Notes under the pieces: model-generated
The model's database searches: none
Seen by the model: the letters and a program-made list of their open reading frames with translations, nothing else
What the model was told of the DNA's origin: nothing
Translations under genes and position numbers: made by a program
Shown: piece by piece, positions 1-7,464 of the stretch
Position numbering within the stretch: position 1 is the stretch's first letter
How the letters are laid out: each line of letters begins with the position of its first letter
Origin: Streptomyces griseoaurantiacus
GTDB taxonomy: Bacteria > Actinomycetota > Actinomycetes > Streptomycetales > Streptomycetaceae
Reading direction: 5' to 3'
NCBI GenBank assembly: GCA_014656015.1
Contig: BNBP01000061.1
Span: forward strand, 1 to 43,331
Length of the DNA stretch: 43,331 nt

Positions 1-2
1 TC

Positions 3-149
3 CGCCGCACCACCCGCCGCACCGCCCGGGGCGGCACCCCGGCGCCCCACGGCCCCGCGGTGCCCGGCACCGCACCGCACGCCGCGCGGCTCCAGGAGCC
101 CCACGAATCCCGAGAGCCCCGAGAGCCGAAGGAGAGGGAGACCGTATGA
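3..149 (+). CDS. C-terminal end of an unidentified protein (partial)
   Basis: The reading frame is open from the left edge and ends with a TGA at 147-149 that overlaps the ATG of the next gene (ATGA). That is the usual arrangement of coupled genes in this genus. The visible 48 residues are Arg/Pro/Ala-rich at first and then a charged tail ending in ERETV. No domain can be recognised from this fragment, so the function is unknown. The overlap is the main argument that it is a real gene end; all three forward frames are fairly open here, so the call is moderate. Confidence 0.45.
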   Translation, partial: RRTTRRTARGGTPAPHGPAVPGTAPHAARLQEPHESREPREPKERETV

Positions 150-1186
150 CCTCCGCACCGGGCGGCCGGAACCGTCCGCGCCGCAGCGACCTGTCCGCCC
201 GGCTTCCCCTGCGGCTGCGCCGCCACGCCCCGGCCTGGGCGGCCCAGCGGCCGACCTGGCGGGAGGCCAGACCCGCCCTGATCTCCGGCCTGTCGAAGCG
301 GGCGCTGGCCCGTCCGGCCGGCAACTGGTTCGTGGTCGGCGCCTCCCGCGACGTCCCCACCGACCGCCCCCTCGCCCGTACCGTCGCCGGACAGGAGGTG
401 GTCCTGTGGCGCGATGCCGAGGGCACCCTCGTGGGCGGCCCCGGCATCTGCCCGCACCTCGGCGCACCCCTGCGCGAGGGCCCCGTCCGCTGCGGCACCC
501 TCATGTGCCGCTGGCACGGGCTGGCCCTGGACGGCACCGCCCGGGCGGGCTGGCAGCCGTACCCGGTGCACGACGACGGCATCCTGGTCTGGGTGCGGCT
601 GGACCAGGCCGGCGGCGAGGACCCGCTGCCCGCCCCGCTCGTGCCGCCGCGCCCCGGGACCGCGGGCGCCCTCGATGCCGTGCACGTCGCCTTCGGCACC
701 TGCGAGCCGGAGGACGTCGTCGCCAACCGGCTCGACCCCTGGCACGGCGCCTGGTTCCATCCCTACTCGTTCGTCGACCTCACCGTCGTCTCCGTGCCCG
801 ACCCCGGGCGCGAGGACGGCGAGGACACCCTGGTCGTGGACGTGGCGTTCAAGGTGACGGGCCGGCTCGTCGTGCCGGTCCGCGCCGAGTTCACCGCGCC
901 AGGACCCCGCACCGTCGTCATGCGCATCACCGAGGGGGAGGGGCGGGGCTCCGTCGTCGAGACGCACGCCACGCCGCTCGGCACGGACGGCCGGGGCCGC
1001 CCGCGCACCGCCGTCGTCGAGGCCGTCGTCGCCGTCTCCGAACGGCGCGGCTTCGCCCTCGCCCGCGGGGCCGCCCCCGTCGTACGGCCCCTGATGCGTG
1101 CCGCCTCCGGCCGGCTGTGGCGCGACGACCTCGCCTACGCGGAGCGCCGCTGGGAACTGCGCAACACCGGCCGCTTCCCCGGCTGA
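146..1186 (+). CDS. Rieske 2Fe-2S domain protein (DUF5914-like)
   Basis: The protein has 346 residues. A Rieske cluster-binding pair is visible: CPH (C102, H104) and CRWH (C121, H124), about 17 residues apart, which would ligate a 2Fe-2S cluster. The remaining ~200 residues resemble the ligand-binding half of Rieske oxygenase-type proteins. I recall similar Rieske/DUF5914 proteins beside Streptomyces carotenoid genes, but no other carotenoid gene is in view. The start follows a strong GGAGAGGGA site and overlaps the upstream stop, so the two genes are probably co-transcribed. The substrate is unknown; the Rieske fold is well supported, the pathway is not. Confidence 0.8.
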   Translation: MTSAPGGRNRPRRSDLSARLPLRLRRHAPAWAAQRPTWREARPALISGLSKRALARPAGNWFVVGASRDVPTDRPLARTVAGQEVVLWRDAEGTLVGGPGICPHLGAPLREGPVRCGTLMCRWHGLALDGTARAGWQPYPVHDDGILVWVRLDQAGGEDPLPAPLVPPRPGTAGALDAVHVAFGTCEPEDVVANRLDPWHGAWFHPYSFVDLTVVSVPDPGREDGEDTLVVDVAFKVTGRLVVPVRAEFTAPGPRTVVMRITEGEGRGSVVETHATPLGTDGRGRPRTAVVEAVVAVSERRGFALARGAAPVVRPLMRAASGRLWRDDLAYAERRWELRNTGRFPG

Positions 1187-1322
1187 GGCACCCTCACCGC
1201 ACCGCGGCCGCCGCCGGCCGAAGACCTCGTGAGCCGCACATGTACAGGCGGAACCGGGGCAAGCGCATGACAACGACGGTGAACGGCACGAAACGGAAGT
1301 CGAATCGGAGGTGGCATCCGCG

Positions 1323-1490
1323 ATGAGCGCGAAGGTGCTGGAGTATTTCCCCGCAGGGGCCCCGCGTGGATCGTGGCCGGCGGAGGAGTTCGCCGCGCAG
1401 CGCCGCGCCGAGGGCGAGGCGGCGACCGTGGTGATGGACCTCGAACGGGACGCGTTCCTCGTGGTGGTCCCGGCGGCGGAGGACGAGTAG
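1323..1490 (+). CDS. Small hypothetical protein, 55 aa
   Basis: This short ORF starts at ATG 1323 after a good GGAGGTG site (about 1307-1313) and ends at TAG 1490. The product begins MSAKVLEYFP and is acidic at the end (AAEDE). It has no membrane segment, signal peptide or cysteine. The C-terminal half alternates hydrophobic and charged residues as in a small beta-rich fold. It is followed within 45 bases by a strong hairpin terminator, which supports a real transcription unit. I do not recognise the family. Confidence 0.6.
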   Translation: MSAKVLEYFPAGAPRGSWPAEEFAAQRRAEGEAATVVMDLERDAFLVVVPAAEDE

Positions 1491-1532
1491 GAACGCCGGC
1501 CCCGGGCCGGGCCGGCGAGAACGGGGCAGGGG

Positions 1533-1567
1533 GAAGGGGCGTCCGTACCACTGACGGACGCCCCTTC
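1533..1567 (+). terminator. Intrinsic terminator after the 55-aa gene
   Basis: A perfect 14-bp stem (1533-1546 with 1554-1567) closes a 7-nt loop. It lies between the 55-aa gene and the secreted phospholipase-like gene and separates their transcription units. Confidence 0.8.
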
Positions 1568-1581
1568 CGCGTGCTGTCATG

Positions 1582-1596
1582 TACCTGATTCAGGTA
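1582..1596. promoter_or_regulatory. Perfect palindrome upstream of the PI-PLC-like gene
   Basis: TACCTGA-T-TCAGGTA is a perfect 7+1+7 palindrome ending 44 bases before the ATG at 1641. Position and symmetry fit a dimeric repressor operator, but I cannot name the regulator. Confidence 0.45.
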
Positions 1597-1640
1597 AGCG
1601 ACTCGTCCTGTCACGCACCGCCCCGCCGAAGGGCTCTGCC

Positions 1641-3026
1641 ATGCCGACCCCCCGCACCCTCGCACTCGCCGCGAGCACCGGCGCCGCCGCACTGGCCGCG
1701 CTGCTCACCGCCCCCGCGCCCGCCGCCTCCCTGCCCGCCGAAGCCGTACCGCCCGCCGGGACCTACTACGTCCAGAGCGCCATCACCGGACTCGCCGCCG
1801 CCGACGCCTCCGGCGCCGTCGAACAGCACGATCCCCGGGGCGACGAGGACCACCAGCAGTGGACCCTGCGCGCCCAGGGCTCCTCGTACGTACTGGAGAA
1901 CACCGACACCGCGGGCAGTTGCCTCGGCCGCGCGGGCGACCTGGCGAGAACCCTCGCCTGCGGGAGCGCCGACGCCGCCTGGGAGATCGCCCCGGCCGGC
2001 GAGGACCGCTACACCCTGAAGGCCCCCGGCGCCGAGCGGTACCTCACCGTCGCCCCCAAGCCCGCCGGCGCCACCCACCCCGCCGCGCTCGCCGTGGGCG
2101 CCCCCGGCGACCTCGCCACCTGGTACCTCACCCCGGTCGCCTCACCGACCCGCCCCATGCCGCCCGCCGACCAGCGCACCCTGGACCAGGTCACCTTCCT
2201 CACCGCCCACAACGCCTACGCCAACGGGGTCGACGGCGGCTTCGCCCCGCCCTTCGTCAACCTCCTGCCCAACCAGAACCGCGGCATCGACCAGCAACTC
2301 GCCGACGGCGTCCGGGGGTTCATGCTCGACCTGCACCAGACGCCCGACGGCGCGATCCTCTGCCACGACAGCTGCACCCTGGTCAGCCGGCCGGTCGCCC
2401 TCTGGGTGGACCTGCAGCGCATGGTCGACTACCTCGCCGCCCACCGCGACCAGTTCGTCACCGTCTTCATGGAGGACTACGTCGACCCCGGCGTCCTGCG
2501 CGCCGAACTCGCCCGCGTCCGCGGCCTGTCCGACGTGCTCTACCGGCCCGACCGGACGGGCGTCCGGCAGAACGGCTGGCCCCGCATGGCCGACCTGATC
2601 GCCGCCGACCAGCGGCTGCTGCTGTTCACCGACCACAGCCGCGCCGCCGACGAGTCCGCCGGACTCACCCGGGACAGCTTCGGGGTGATGTACCAGCGGG
2701 AGTGGACCGTGGAGAACTACTGGTCCATGGGCTCGGGCGTCGGCTCCTCCGACTGGTCCTGCTACAGCCGGTGGTACGACGCCACCACCACGCTCCCGCT
2801 GACCCGCACCGAACCCGGCTTCCGCCCCCTGTTCGTCATGAACCACTTCCGCGACGCAACGATCACCTCCACGGCCCGCACCGACAACACCAAACTCGCC
2901 GACCGCGCCCGCCGCTTCTGCCAGCCCGCCGCCCGCAAGAAGCCGACGTACCTGGCCGTGGACCGCTACGACCTCGGCGACCCGGCGGCCGCGGTCACCA
3001 CCCTGAACACGTACGTCTATCCCTGA
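1641..3026 (+). CDS. Secreted phosphatidylinositol-specific phospholipase C-like protein
   Basis: The 461-residue product has a signal peptide: a short basic start, a hydrophobic Ala/Leu core, and a likely cleavage near residues 28-30. Residues ~40-165 form a QxW-type, ricin-like lectin segment (HQQWTL and similar). Residues ~180-461 look like a PI-PLC X domain, with TAHNAY (H190), FMLDLH (D230, H232) and ILCHDSC (H242) matching the catalytic histidine and metal-site regions. It would cleave phosphoinositides or glycosyl-PI anchors outside the cell. It is a single-gene unit between two strong hairpins. The ribosome site before ATG 1641 is weak (GAAGGG). The PI-PLC fold is well supported; the true substrate is not known. 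Confidence 0.85.
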   Translation: MPTPRTLALAASTGAAALAALLTAPAPAASLPAEAVPPAGTYYVQSAITGLAAADASGAVEQHDPRGDEDHQQWTLRAQGSSYVLENTDTAGSCLGRAGDLARTLACGSADAAWEIAPAGEDRYTLKAPGAERYLTVAPKPAGATHPAALAVGAPGDLATWYLTPVASPTRPMPPADQRTLDQVTFLTAHNAYANGVDGGFAPPFVNLLPNQNRGIDQQLADGVRGFMLDLHQTPDGAILCHDSCTLVSRPVALWVDLQRMVDYLAAHRDQFVTVFMEDYVDPGVLRAELARVRGLSDVLYRPDRTGVRQNGWPRMADLIAADQRLLLFTDHSRAADESAGLTRDSFGVMYQREWTVENYWSMGSGVGSSDWSCYSRWYDATTTLPLTRTEPGFRPLFVMNHFRDATITSTARTDNTKLADRARRFCQPAARKKPTYLAVDRYDLGDPAAAVTTLNTYVYP

Positions 3027-3030
3027 GCCC

Positions 3031-3064
3031 GCGTGCCCCCGGGACACGAACCCCGGGGGCACGC
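3031..3064. terminator. Bidirectional terminator
   Basis: A perfect 13-bp stem (3031-3043 with 3052-3064) with an 8-nt loop sits just after the PI-PLC-like stop. It lies just beyond the inferred original stop of the convergent minus-strand operon, so it can end both transcripts. Confidence 0.8.
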
Positions 3065-3067
3065 TGT

Positions 3068-3334
3068 CACCACGGCTTCAGTCGAACCTGTGCACCAGCC
3101 AGCTCGCTGAACTGCAAGGCGATCTGTCGGCGCCCTGGCAGGGCGGGGCCCGCGAGCAGGAATGCCAGCCGGTCCCTGCGGCCGGTGCGGCGTGGCCTGG
3201 AGCCACTCCACGACCAGCAGATCCGTCGGCTGGAGCTGCATCTCGATGCCGAACTCCTCCCGGCCCTCCCAGCAGGCGGCCTCCAGGGGCGGGGCCGTCA
3301 TGGGAACCCAGAGGGCCGGCTCCCGGAAACCCAT
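3068..3334 (-). pseudogene. Small conserved-looking protein with a probable +1 frameshift
   Basis: The gene would start at ATG 3334, overlapping the upstream stop (TGATG). The first ~50 codons read well in one frame, including CWEGREEFGI and DLLVVEWLQATPHR. They then lose protein character and run through the terminator hairpin into the 3' end of the phospholipase gene (stop at 3017). Skipping one C in the run near 3181-3184 joins ATPHR to RRDRLAFLLAG, and the frame then ends at TGA 3068 immediately before the terminator. This is the expected architecture of an intact gene of about 88 residues. A recent one-base insertion or a sequencing error both explain it. The function is unknown. Confidence 0.55.
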
Positions 3335-3528
3335 CAGTCGGTCCGGTCCTCGCGCGGCAGGGTCACGGTCAGCCTCTGGGGGGCCGTGGCCGTCCAGGTG
3401 AGGCCTCCGCCGTAGAGGTGGCGCAGGACGTACGTCGTCCCACTCCTCACGTCGCTGACGATGCCCTCCCGGCCAGTAACGGCGTCGTGCACCTGGTCGC
3501 CGACCCAGGGCTTCCTCCCGCCGGTCAC
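3334..3528 (-). CDS. Small hypothetical protein, 64 aa
   Basis: The start is a GTG at 3528 that overlaps the stop of the ATPase gene (GTGA), so translation is probably coupled. The product has motifs such as KPWVGDQVHD and YVLRHLYGGG that suggest a compact beta-barrel. In actinobacteria, short proteins of this kind often accompany regulatory ATPases and XRE regulators. Its own stop overlaps the start of the next, probably frameshifted gene. No catalytic motif is visible. The coding call rests on the tight overlaps on both sides. Confidence 0.6.
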   Translation of the reverse strand: MTGGRKPWVGDQVHDAVTGREGIVSDVRSGTTYVLRHLYGGGLTWTATAPQRLTVTLPREDRTD

Positions 3529-3947
3529 CGGGAGGTCTCGCAGAGCAGCTCTGCCCAGACCTGCTTGCCCCAGCGGTGCAGTTCCGTTCCCCAACGCTCG
3601 GCGAGGGCCTCGACCAGGAGGAGTCCACGGCCACTGGTGTGGAGGTCCGCTCCGGGTTTGGCCAACTCCGGGAGCTTCCGCGCCTTGTCGACGACGCCGA
3701 CCCGCACGAGGCGTTCGCTCGGACGGGCGATGACGACCCGGATCGCCCGGCTGCGGGTGTGCTGGACCGCGTTGGCAACCAGCTCGGTGACGAGCAGTGT
3801 CGCGGTGTCCGTCAGCTCGTCCATGTGCCATACGACAAGGGCTGTGCGGACGAGCCTGCGGGCCGCCGCGGCGCTCTCCTCCAGGTTCGGCAGGGTCTCG
3901 GAGTACCCGGGGTGCCCCGTGTGGTGCGGCTTCGCTGACACGATCAT
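3525..3947 (-). CDS. ATP-binding anti-sigma-factor-type regulatory kinase
   Basis: The 140-residue product is a single HATPase_c_2 (SpoIIAB/RsbW-like) domain. The N box reads ELVANAVQHT, the G1-like segment VGVVDKARKLP, and the G2 region TSGRGLLLVEAL. Such proteins bind and inhibit a sigma factor or phosphorylate an anti-anti-sigma protein. It opens a minus-strand operon of three overlapping small genes, divergent from the XRE regulator at 4107. This ATPase/small protein/XRE grouping is very common in Streptomyces, and its partners are mostly uncharacterised. The family is confident; its target is unknown. Confidence 0.85.
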   Translation of the reverse strand: MIVSAKPHHTGHPGYSETLPNLEESAAAARRLVRTALVVWHMDELTDTATLLVTELVANAVQHTRSRAIRVVIARPSERLVRVGVVDKARKLPELAKPGADLHTSGRGLLLVEALAERWGTELHRWGKQVWAELLCETSR

Positions 3948-4074
3948 CTGGACCTCAGGAAGAGTCGGTGTACGACGGACTTGGTTCAGTCAACGACCGC
4001 TCACCTGCCACGAGGAGGAAAAGTCCGCCGGGTGTACATCACCCTCAAGCGGAAACTTCGGGGTTTTCGCCCCA

Positions 4075-4091
4075 ACTGACGGGGCGTCAGT
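4075..4091. promoter_or_regulatory. Inverted repeat in the divergent ATPase/XRE intergenic region
   Basis: ACTGAC-GGGGC-GTCAGT has perfect 6-bp arms and ends 15 bases before the ATG of the XRE gene. It is a plausible autoregulatory operator. A second, imperfect dyad (GCGGAAAC with GTTTTCGC) lies just upstream near 4049-4071. Confidence 0.4.
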
Positions 4092-4106
4092 GATTACCGT
4101 GGGCGC

Positions 4107-5366
4107 ATGGAGGGGAACACGAGCCTCACCAGCGCCATGCGGGAAGCGGGCTTCCGGCAGATTGAGTTGGCCGAGGCGGTTAATGAGCGTCTGCGCCTGC
4201 ACGGACACGACGGAACAGTCAGTGACCGGACCGTCCGCAACTGGCTGACCGGAAGAACCCGCTGGCCTCACCCCCGGCAACGTGAGGCCCTGGAGGGAGT
4301 ATTCGGCTGTACAGCCGAGGAACTGGGCTTCTGTCCGCCGACGGCACCTTCCACCAGCGAACAGGAGGCACCCGTGAGGCGTAGGGACTTCCTCACGAGC
4401 ACGACAGGTACGGCCGCCTCCGTCGTGAACGTCTTCCGCGGTGCTCCGCCCAGGGTGGGCACCTCGGACGTCATTCGCCTCCGCAGCGGTCTGGACGCCC
4501 TGATGGCTCTGGACGACACCCAGGGAGGTCATGAAGGGCTGGAGCGTGCGGCGCTGGCCGGAGCGGCTGAAGCCCTGGAGAAGCAGAAGCTCGGGGCGAC
4601 CCAGCGCATCCGCCTCCGGCTGTTCTCCGTCGCCGCCGACTACACTGCCACGGCCGCCTGGAGCGCCCTGGACGCACGCCGGTCGGACCACGCTCACGCC
4701 CTGCTGGGCAAGACCCTGTACCTGGCCGGGATGGCGCAGGACCCTGTCGTGGAACTGAGGGTCTGGAACTCTTACGCCATGCTCGCCCACCAGCGCGGAG
4801 AGCACACCGAGGCCATCGACTCCGCCCAGGCCGCCCAGGCCACCTCCCTCACCAAGCGGGACCCGTTCTACGCCTCCCTGGCTCACGCCCGTACGGCCGT
4901 CGGCCACTCCAACCTCAAGGACCGCCAAGCTGCCCTGCGCTCCTTGGGATACGCCCAGGAGGCCATGAGTAAGAGGGGAGGCTCCGCTTCCCGCCCGAGT
5001 TGGGCGGCGTTCTACGGGCCGGCTGAACTGACGGCCATCACAGCCATCGTCCGGGACCGGATCGGGGATCCCGCCGAGTCCGAGGCCGCCTCCCATCAGG
5101 CACTCGCCACCGTCCCGGAGCACTTCCGCAGGAACCGCGCTCTGGCCACCACGCGACTGGCTCTGGCCCAGCTCCATCAGCGCGACATCGACCAGGCGTG
5201 CGCCACGGCCTCCAGCGTGTTCGAGCTGATGGCGGGCTCCCCGCTTCCGGGACGGATGCGATCCCTCCTCGGCGACTACTACCGCGACCTGATCACGCTT
5301 GCGCCGGACGCGACGGTCGCACAAGAGTGGGGAGACCGCTACCGAACCGAATGGAGCCGCGCGTGA
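4107..5366 (+). CDS. XRE-family regulator with a TPR-like C-terminal domain
   Basis: The 419-residue product has a helix-turn-helix near residues 8-75 (QIELAEAVNERL; VSDRTVRNWLTGR). It is followed by RRRDFL at 91-96 and then a long alpha-helical, Ala/Leu-rich region with repeated helix pairs, typical of TPR-type sensors in Streptomyces regulators. The RRxFL motif looks like a Tat signal but lies behind the DNA-binding domain, so it is not one. The stop overlaps the GTG of a GNAT acetyltransferase, which makes an operon. Codon use is less GC-biased than in the flanking metabolic genes, which suggests accessory DNA. The ligand and targets are unknown. Confidence 0.8.
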   Translation: MEGNTSLTSAMREAGFRQIELAEAVNERLRLHGHDGTVSDRTVRNWLTGRTRWPHPRQREALEGVFGCTAEELGFCPPTAPSTSEQEAPVRRRDFLTSTTGTAASVVNVFRGAPPRVGTSDVIRLRSGLDALMALDDTQGGHEGLERAALAGAAEALEKQKLGATQRIRLRLFSVAADYTATAAWSALDARRSDHAHALLGKTLYLAGMAQDPVVELRVWNSYAMLAHQRGEHTEAIDSAQAAQATSLTKRDPFYASLAHARTAVGHSNLKDRQAALRSLGYAQEAMSKRGGSASRPSWAAFYGPAELTAITAIVRDRIGDPAESEAASHQALATVPEHFRRNRALATTRLALAQLHQRDIDQACATASSVFELMAGSPLPGRMRSLLGDYYRDLITLAPDATVAQEWGDRYRTEWSRA

Positions 5367-5890
5367 ACGCCCCCGAGTTGGTGGTCCGTCGATTCACCCA
5401 CGAGGACCTTCCCGGTATCCGGCAGGCTCTGCTCGACATCCACGCGGACGCCTACGCCGATGCGATGGAGGACGAGTTCAACCAGCGCTTCCCGTGGTTC
5501 GTGGATCACTGGGGCGGCAACCCCGGCTTCGCCTGCGTGATCGCCTTCGACGCCGGGGAACCAGTGGCCTTTGCCTACGGAGCCCCGGCTACCCCGAAGC
5601 GGGAATGGTGGCGCGAGCACTTCGATCCTGCTTCAGAGAGTCACCGGACTTTCTCGTACTCGGAGCTGGCCGTCAGGACGAAGTACCGCAAGACCGGGAC
5701 GGCGGAGCTGGTCAGCCGAGCCCTCTTGGAAGACCGTGATGAGGACCTCGTCGTCCTCCTGGTCGACACTGAGCACCCGCGAGTCCAGCTGCTTTACGAA
5801 TCCTGGGGCTTCTACAAAGTCGGAGAGCGCCAGCCCTTCCCCGACTCCCCGGTCTACGCCGTCATGCTCGCCGAACTGTCCTTGAAGTGA
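5363..5890 (+). CDS. GNAT-family N-acetyltransferase
   Basis: The product has about 175 residues. It begins with the usual GNAT beta1 (ELVVRRFTHEDLPGI) and carries an acetyl-CoA pyrophosphate-binding segment (KYRKTGTAELVSRAL), followed by a C-terminal strand (VQLLYESWGFYKVGER). I chose GTG 5363 because it overlaps the upstream stop (GTGA) and has a GGAG six bases ahead; an ATG at 5351 is in frame and possible. It is translationally coupled to the XRE regulator, so it may modify a molecule that the regulator senses. The acceptor substrate is unknown. Confidence 0.8.
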   Translation: MNAPELVVRRFTHEDLPGIRQALLDIHADAYADAMEDEFNQRFPWFVDHWGGNPGFACVIAFDAGEPVAFAYGAPATPKREWWREHFDPASESHRTFSYSELAVRTKYRKTGTAELVSRALLEDRDEDLVVLLVDTEHPRVQLLYESWGFYKVGERQPFPDSPVYAVMLAELSLK

Positions 5891-6060
5891 GGGGGCTTCC
5901 GTTTCTCGCCGGTGAGCACCTCGGGTGCCAGGAGGCCGCCGCTTGCGGCGGACAGGATGGCGAGCATGGGGAACGGGCCCGGGTCGCCGTGGTTGTTGCC
6001 GGACGGGACGTGCTGGTGCCCGCAGTGGCCGGAGAAGGACGGCTGCTGGGCGTTGGACAT
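5854..6060 (-). CDS. His-rich small ORF, 68 aa, possibly a gene remnant
   Basis: Read from ATG 6060, the N-terminal half is unusual and unlike random frame: FSGHCGHQHVP, then SGNNHGDPGPFPML, with four His and one Cys that could bind metal. The last ~12 codons are antisense to the GNAT gene, so the 3' end may be truncated. The reading frame remains open upstream to a TGA near 6120, and no clear ribosome site precedes the ATG. It may be the surviving half of a gene whose front lies in 6061-6238. The function is unknown. Confidence 0.3.
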   Translation of the reverse strand: MSNAQQPSFSGHCGHQHVPSGNNHGDPGPFPMLAILSAASGGLLAPEVLTGEKRKPPHFKDSSASMTA

Positions 6061-6238
6061 GGGCACGCCGTGCTGCTCGTGCGCCCACGCTGGCGAGGAC
6101 CGCCAGGTCCTGGATCACTCGGTCCGGCAGCTCCGGGGTGTAGAGGTGCGGGTGTTGCCCCCACCGCTAGTGGGGCGCGGGGTCGCACGTGTCGACGATC
6201 TCGATCCGCGCGACGTTGAGAATAGAGCGGCGGGACAT
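6061..6238 (-). pseudogene. Probable degraded gene fragment with an in-frame stop
   Basis: From ATG 6238 the frame reads MSRRSILNVARIEIVDTCDP, hits a TAG near 6167-6169, and then continues with protein-like sequence (LYTPELPDRVIQDLAVLASVG) before losing character around 6080. The next protein-like segment lies in another frame (feature 5854-6060). One stop plus one shift in such a short span indicates decay, not a working gene. No family is recognised. Confidence 0.35.
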
Positions 6239-6246
6239 ATGAGAAA

Positions 6247-6282
6247 GCCCGTCTTCGGCGGGGCGGGACACCGAAGACGGGC
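6247..6282. terminator. Hairpin terminator in the debris region
   Basis: A perfect 12-bp stem (6247-6258 with 6271-6282) has a 12-nt loop. A T-rich stretch follows it on the minus strand, so it probably ended a minus-strand transcript whose gene (6283-6430 still reads LLAAIDALLLVHLVSYV in one frame) has lost its start. Confidence 0.65.
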
Positions 6283-6490
6283 GTCAGCGTGGCTAAGGGA
6301 CCCGGGGCAGGGGCCTTGGGGCAGGCCCGCAGCTTGGACGTACGACACGAGGTGGACCAGCAGTAGGGCGTCGATGGCCGCCAGGAGTGGACGGAACCGG
6401 GCGATGCCCCACCAGGGGCGGGGGTGCCCCTATGGGTTTCGTCTACGGAATCGGGGTGCGTTGGGTTGCCGGTGAGGTCAGCATTGCTTG

Positions 6491-6718
6491 GTGTCCGAGC
6501 TGCTGTGGGATGACGTGAAGGACGTCTTCGACCTTGAGTGCGAGGGACGCCTCCCGGATGTGTGGGTTGCCGGGACTGTGGCTGAGGATTGGCAGGCGGT
6601 CCTCGACCTGATCGGTGAGAGTGGCTGGCACAGTGAGTACTCCGAGGGCGGTGTGGTTATGCCGGTGCCGCGTGCTGAAGCGATGTTGTCGCGGCATGCT
6701 GATGCCGAGTGTCCGTAG
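6491..6718 (+). CDS. Hypothetical protein, 75 aa, possibly N-terminally truncated
   Basis: From GTG 6491 the product is acidic and protein-like: LWDDVKDVFDLECEGRLPDV, then AEDWQAVLDLIGESGW, then MPVPRAEAMLSRHADAE. The pattern looks like a small alpha/beta protein. The ribosome site is weak and the ORF is embedded in decayed sequence, so it may be the remaining part of a longer gene. I do not recognise the family. Confidence 0.45.
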   Translation: MSELLWDDVKDVFDLECEGRLPDVWVAGTVAEDWQAVLDLIGESGWHSEYSEGGVVMPVPRAEAMLSRHADAECP

Positions 6719-6907
6719 AAGGCTCCGTCGCGGAGCATGGCGAAGAGGACGTCGGCCCGGCGTCGGGCGAGGCAGAGCAGGGCCTGGGTGTGCGTTATCT
6801 GGGAGGTCATCTTCGTGGCGTAATAGGCGGCCCGGGACGCGGGGTCGCCCAGGGCGGCGAACGCGGAGAAAGAAGACGCGTTAGAACTGCTTGTTCCCCG
6901 GCTTGCA
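6711..6907 (-). pseudogene. C-terminal remnant of an IS110/IS116/IS902-family transposase
   Basis: On the minus strand the end of an IS110-type transposase is clear: SAFAALGDPASRAAYY, then THTQALLCLARRRADVLFAM, then LRDGAFY. Just upstream, KPGNKQF is followed by TAA and RVFFL in a different frame. At least one stop and one frameshift have therefore disrupted the end of the gene. The N-terminal DEDD catalytic domain is absent. Only about 65 codons survive, with no recognisable element ends. It marks past insertion-sequence activity between the acetyltransferase and the Abi gene. Confidence 0.8.
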
Positions 6908-7064
6908 GTTGAGCGCCCCTGCTGAGCGTCCGGCAGATTCAAATGCCTTGGCTGGCGAAGGGGGACTTGACCCAACTTACGACGAAGGGCACGGATATCG
7001 CGGCTTGAGGTGATCTTCCGGTTCGCCGGACACTGTAGATCAGACAGGAACGAGGGGGCGCGCA

Positions 7065-7403
7065 GTGAATGATCCACTGGGTATGCACGCGTATCAGCAG
7101 CAACTGGTTAACGAGGCCCACGAGCAGATGCAGCGGGACCACTTCCTCGGCCACGGCATGTTCGCCCCGAACGTGCCGATCTACATGGAGACACAGCCGT
7201 CGATGCCGGCTGAGGCAGAGGAGCCGCCACTCCTGGATGACCAGGAGGAGGCGTTTCACTACCTTTTGAGGACTCTGTCTGCTTCCCAGCGCGACGCACT
7301 GCTTGTGCTCTCCATGAGAAGCCCTGCCAACGCGCTGGACCAGATTCTCGGCGTGCTCTGGGACGAGTTCGACGACGAGCGGGACCGAGGCTCTCGTCGG
7401 TGA
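7065..7403 (+). CDS. Hypothetical protein, 112 aa
   Basis: The product starts at GTG 7065 after a GAGGGGG site. The first half is His/Gln/Met-rich (AYQQQLVNEAHEQMQRDHFL). The second half is acidic and helical (DDQEEAFHYLLRTLS, ILGVLWDEFDDERDRG). No membrane segment, signal or known motif is seen. It sits 61 bases upstream of the Abi_C gene in the same direction and could share its transcript. Third codon positions are less GC-rich than in the flanking core genes. Confidence 0.6.
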   Translation: MNDPLGMHAYQQQLVNEAHEQMQRDHFLGHGMFAPNVPIYMETQPSMPAEAEEPPLLDDQEEAFHYLLRTLSASQRDALLVLSMRSPANALDQILGVLWDEFDDERDRGSRR

Positions 7404-7464
7404 GGTCGTGGCCTTCGCCTGAAAAGGCCACGACGATGTCAGTGTCTGCTCGTATCTTCAGATC

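Noticed and set aside
4377..4394. Tat signal (RRRDFL) in the XRE regulator
   Set aside because: It lies at residues 91-96 behind a DNA-binding domain with no following hydrophobic core.
6943..7008. 21-aa ORF beginning MPWLAKGDL
   Set aside because: Too short, without a ribosome site, and within decayed sequence.
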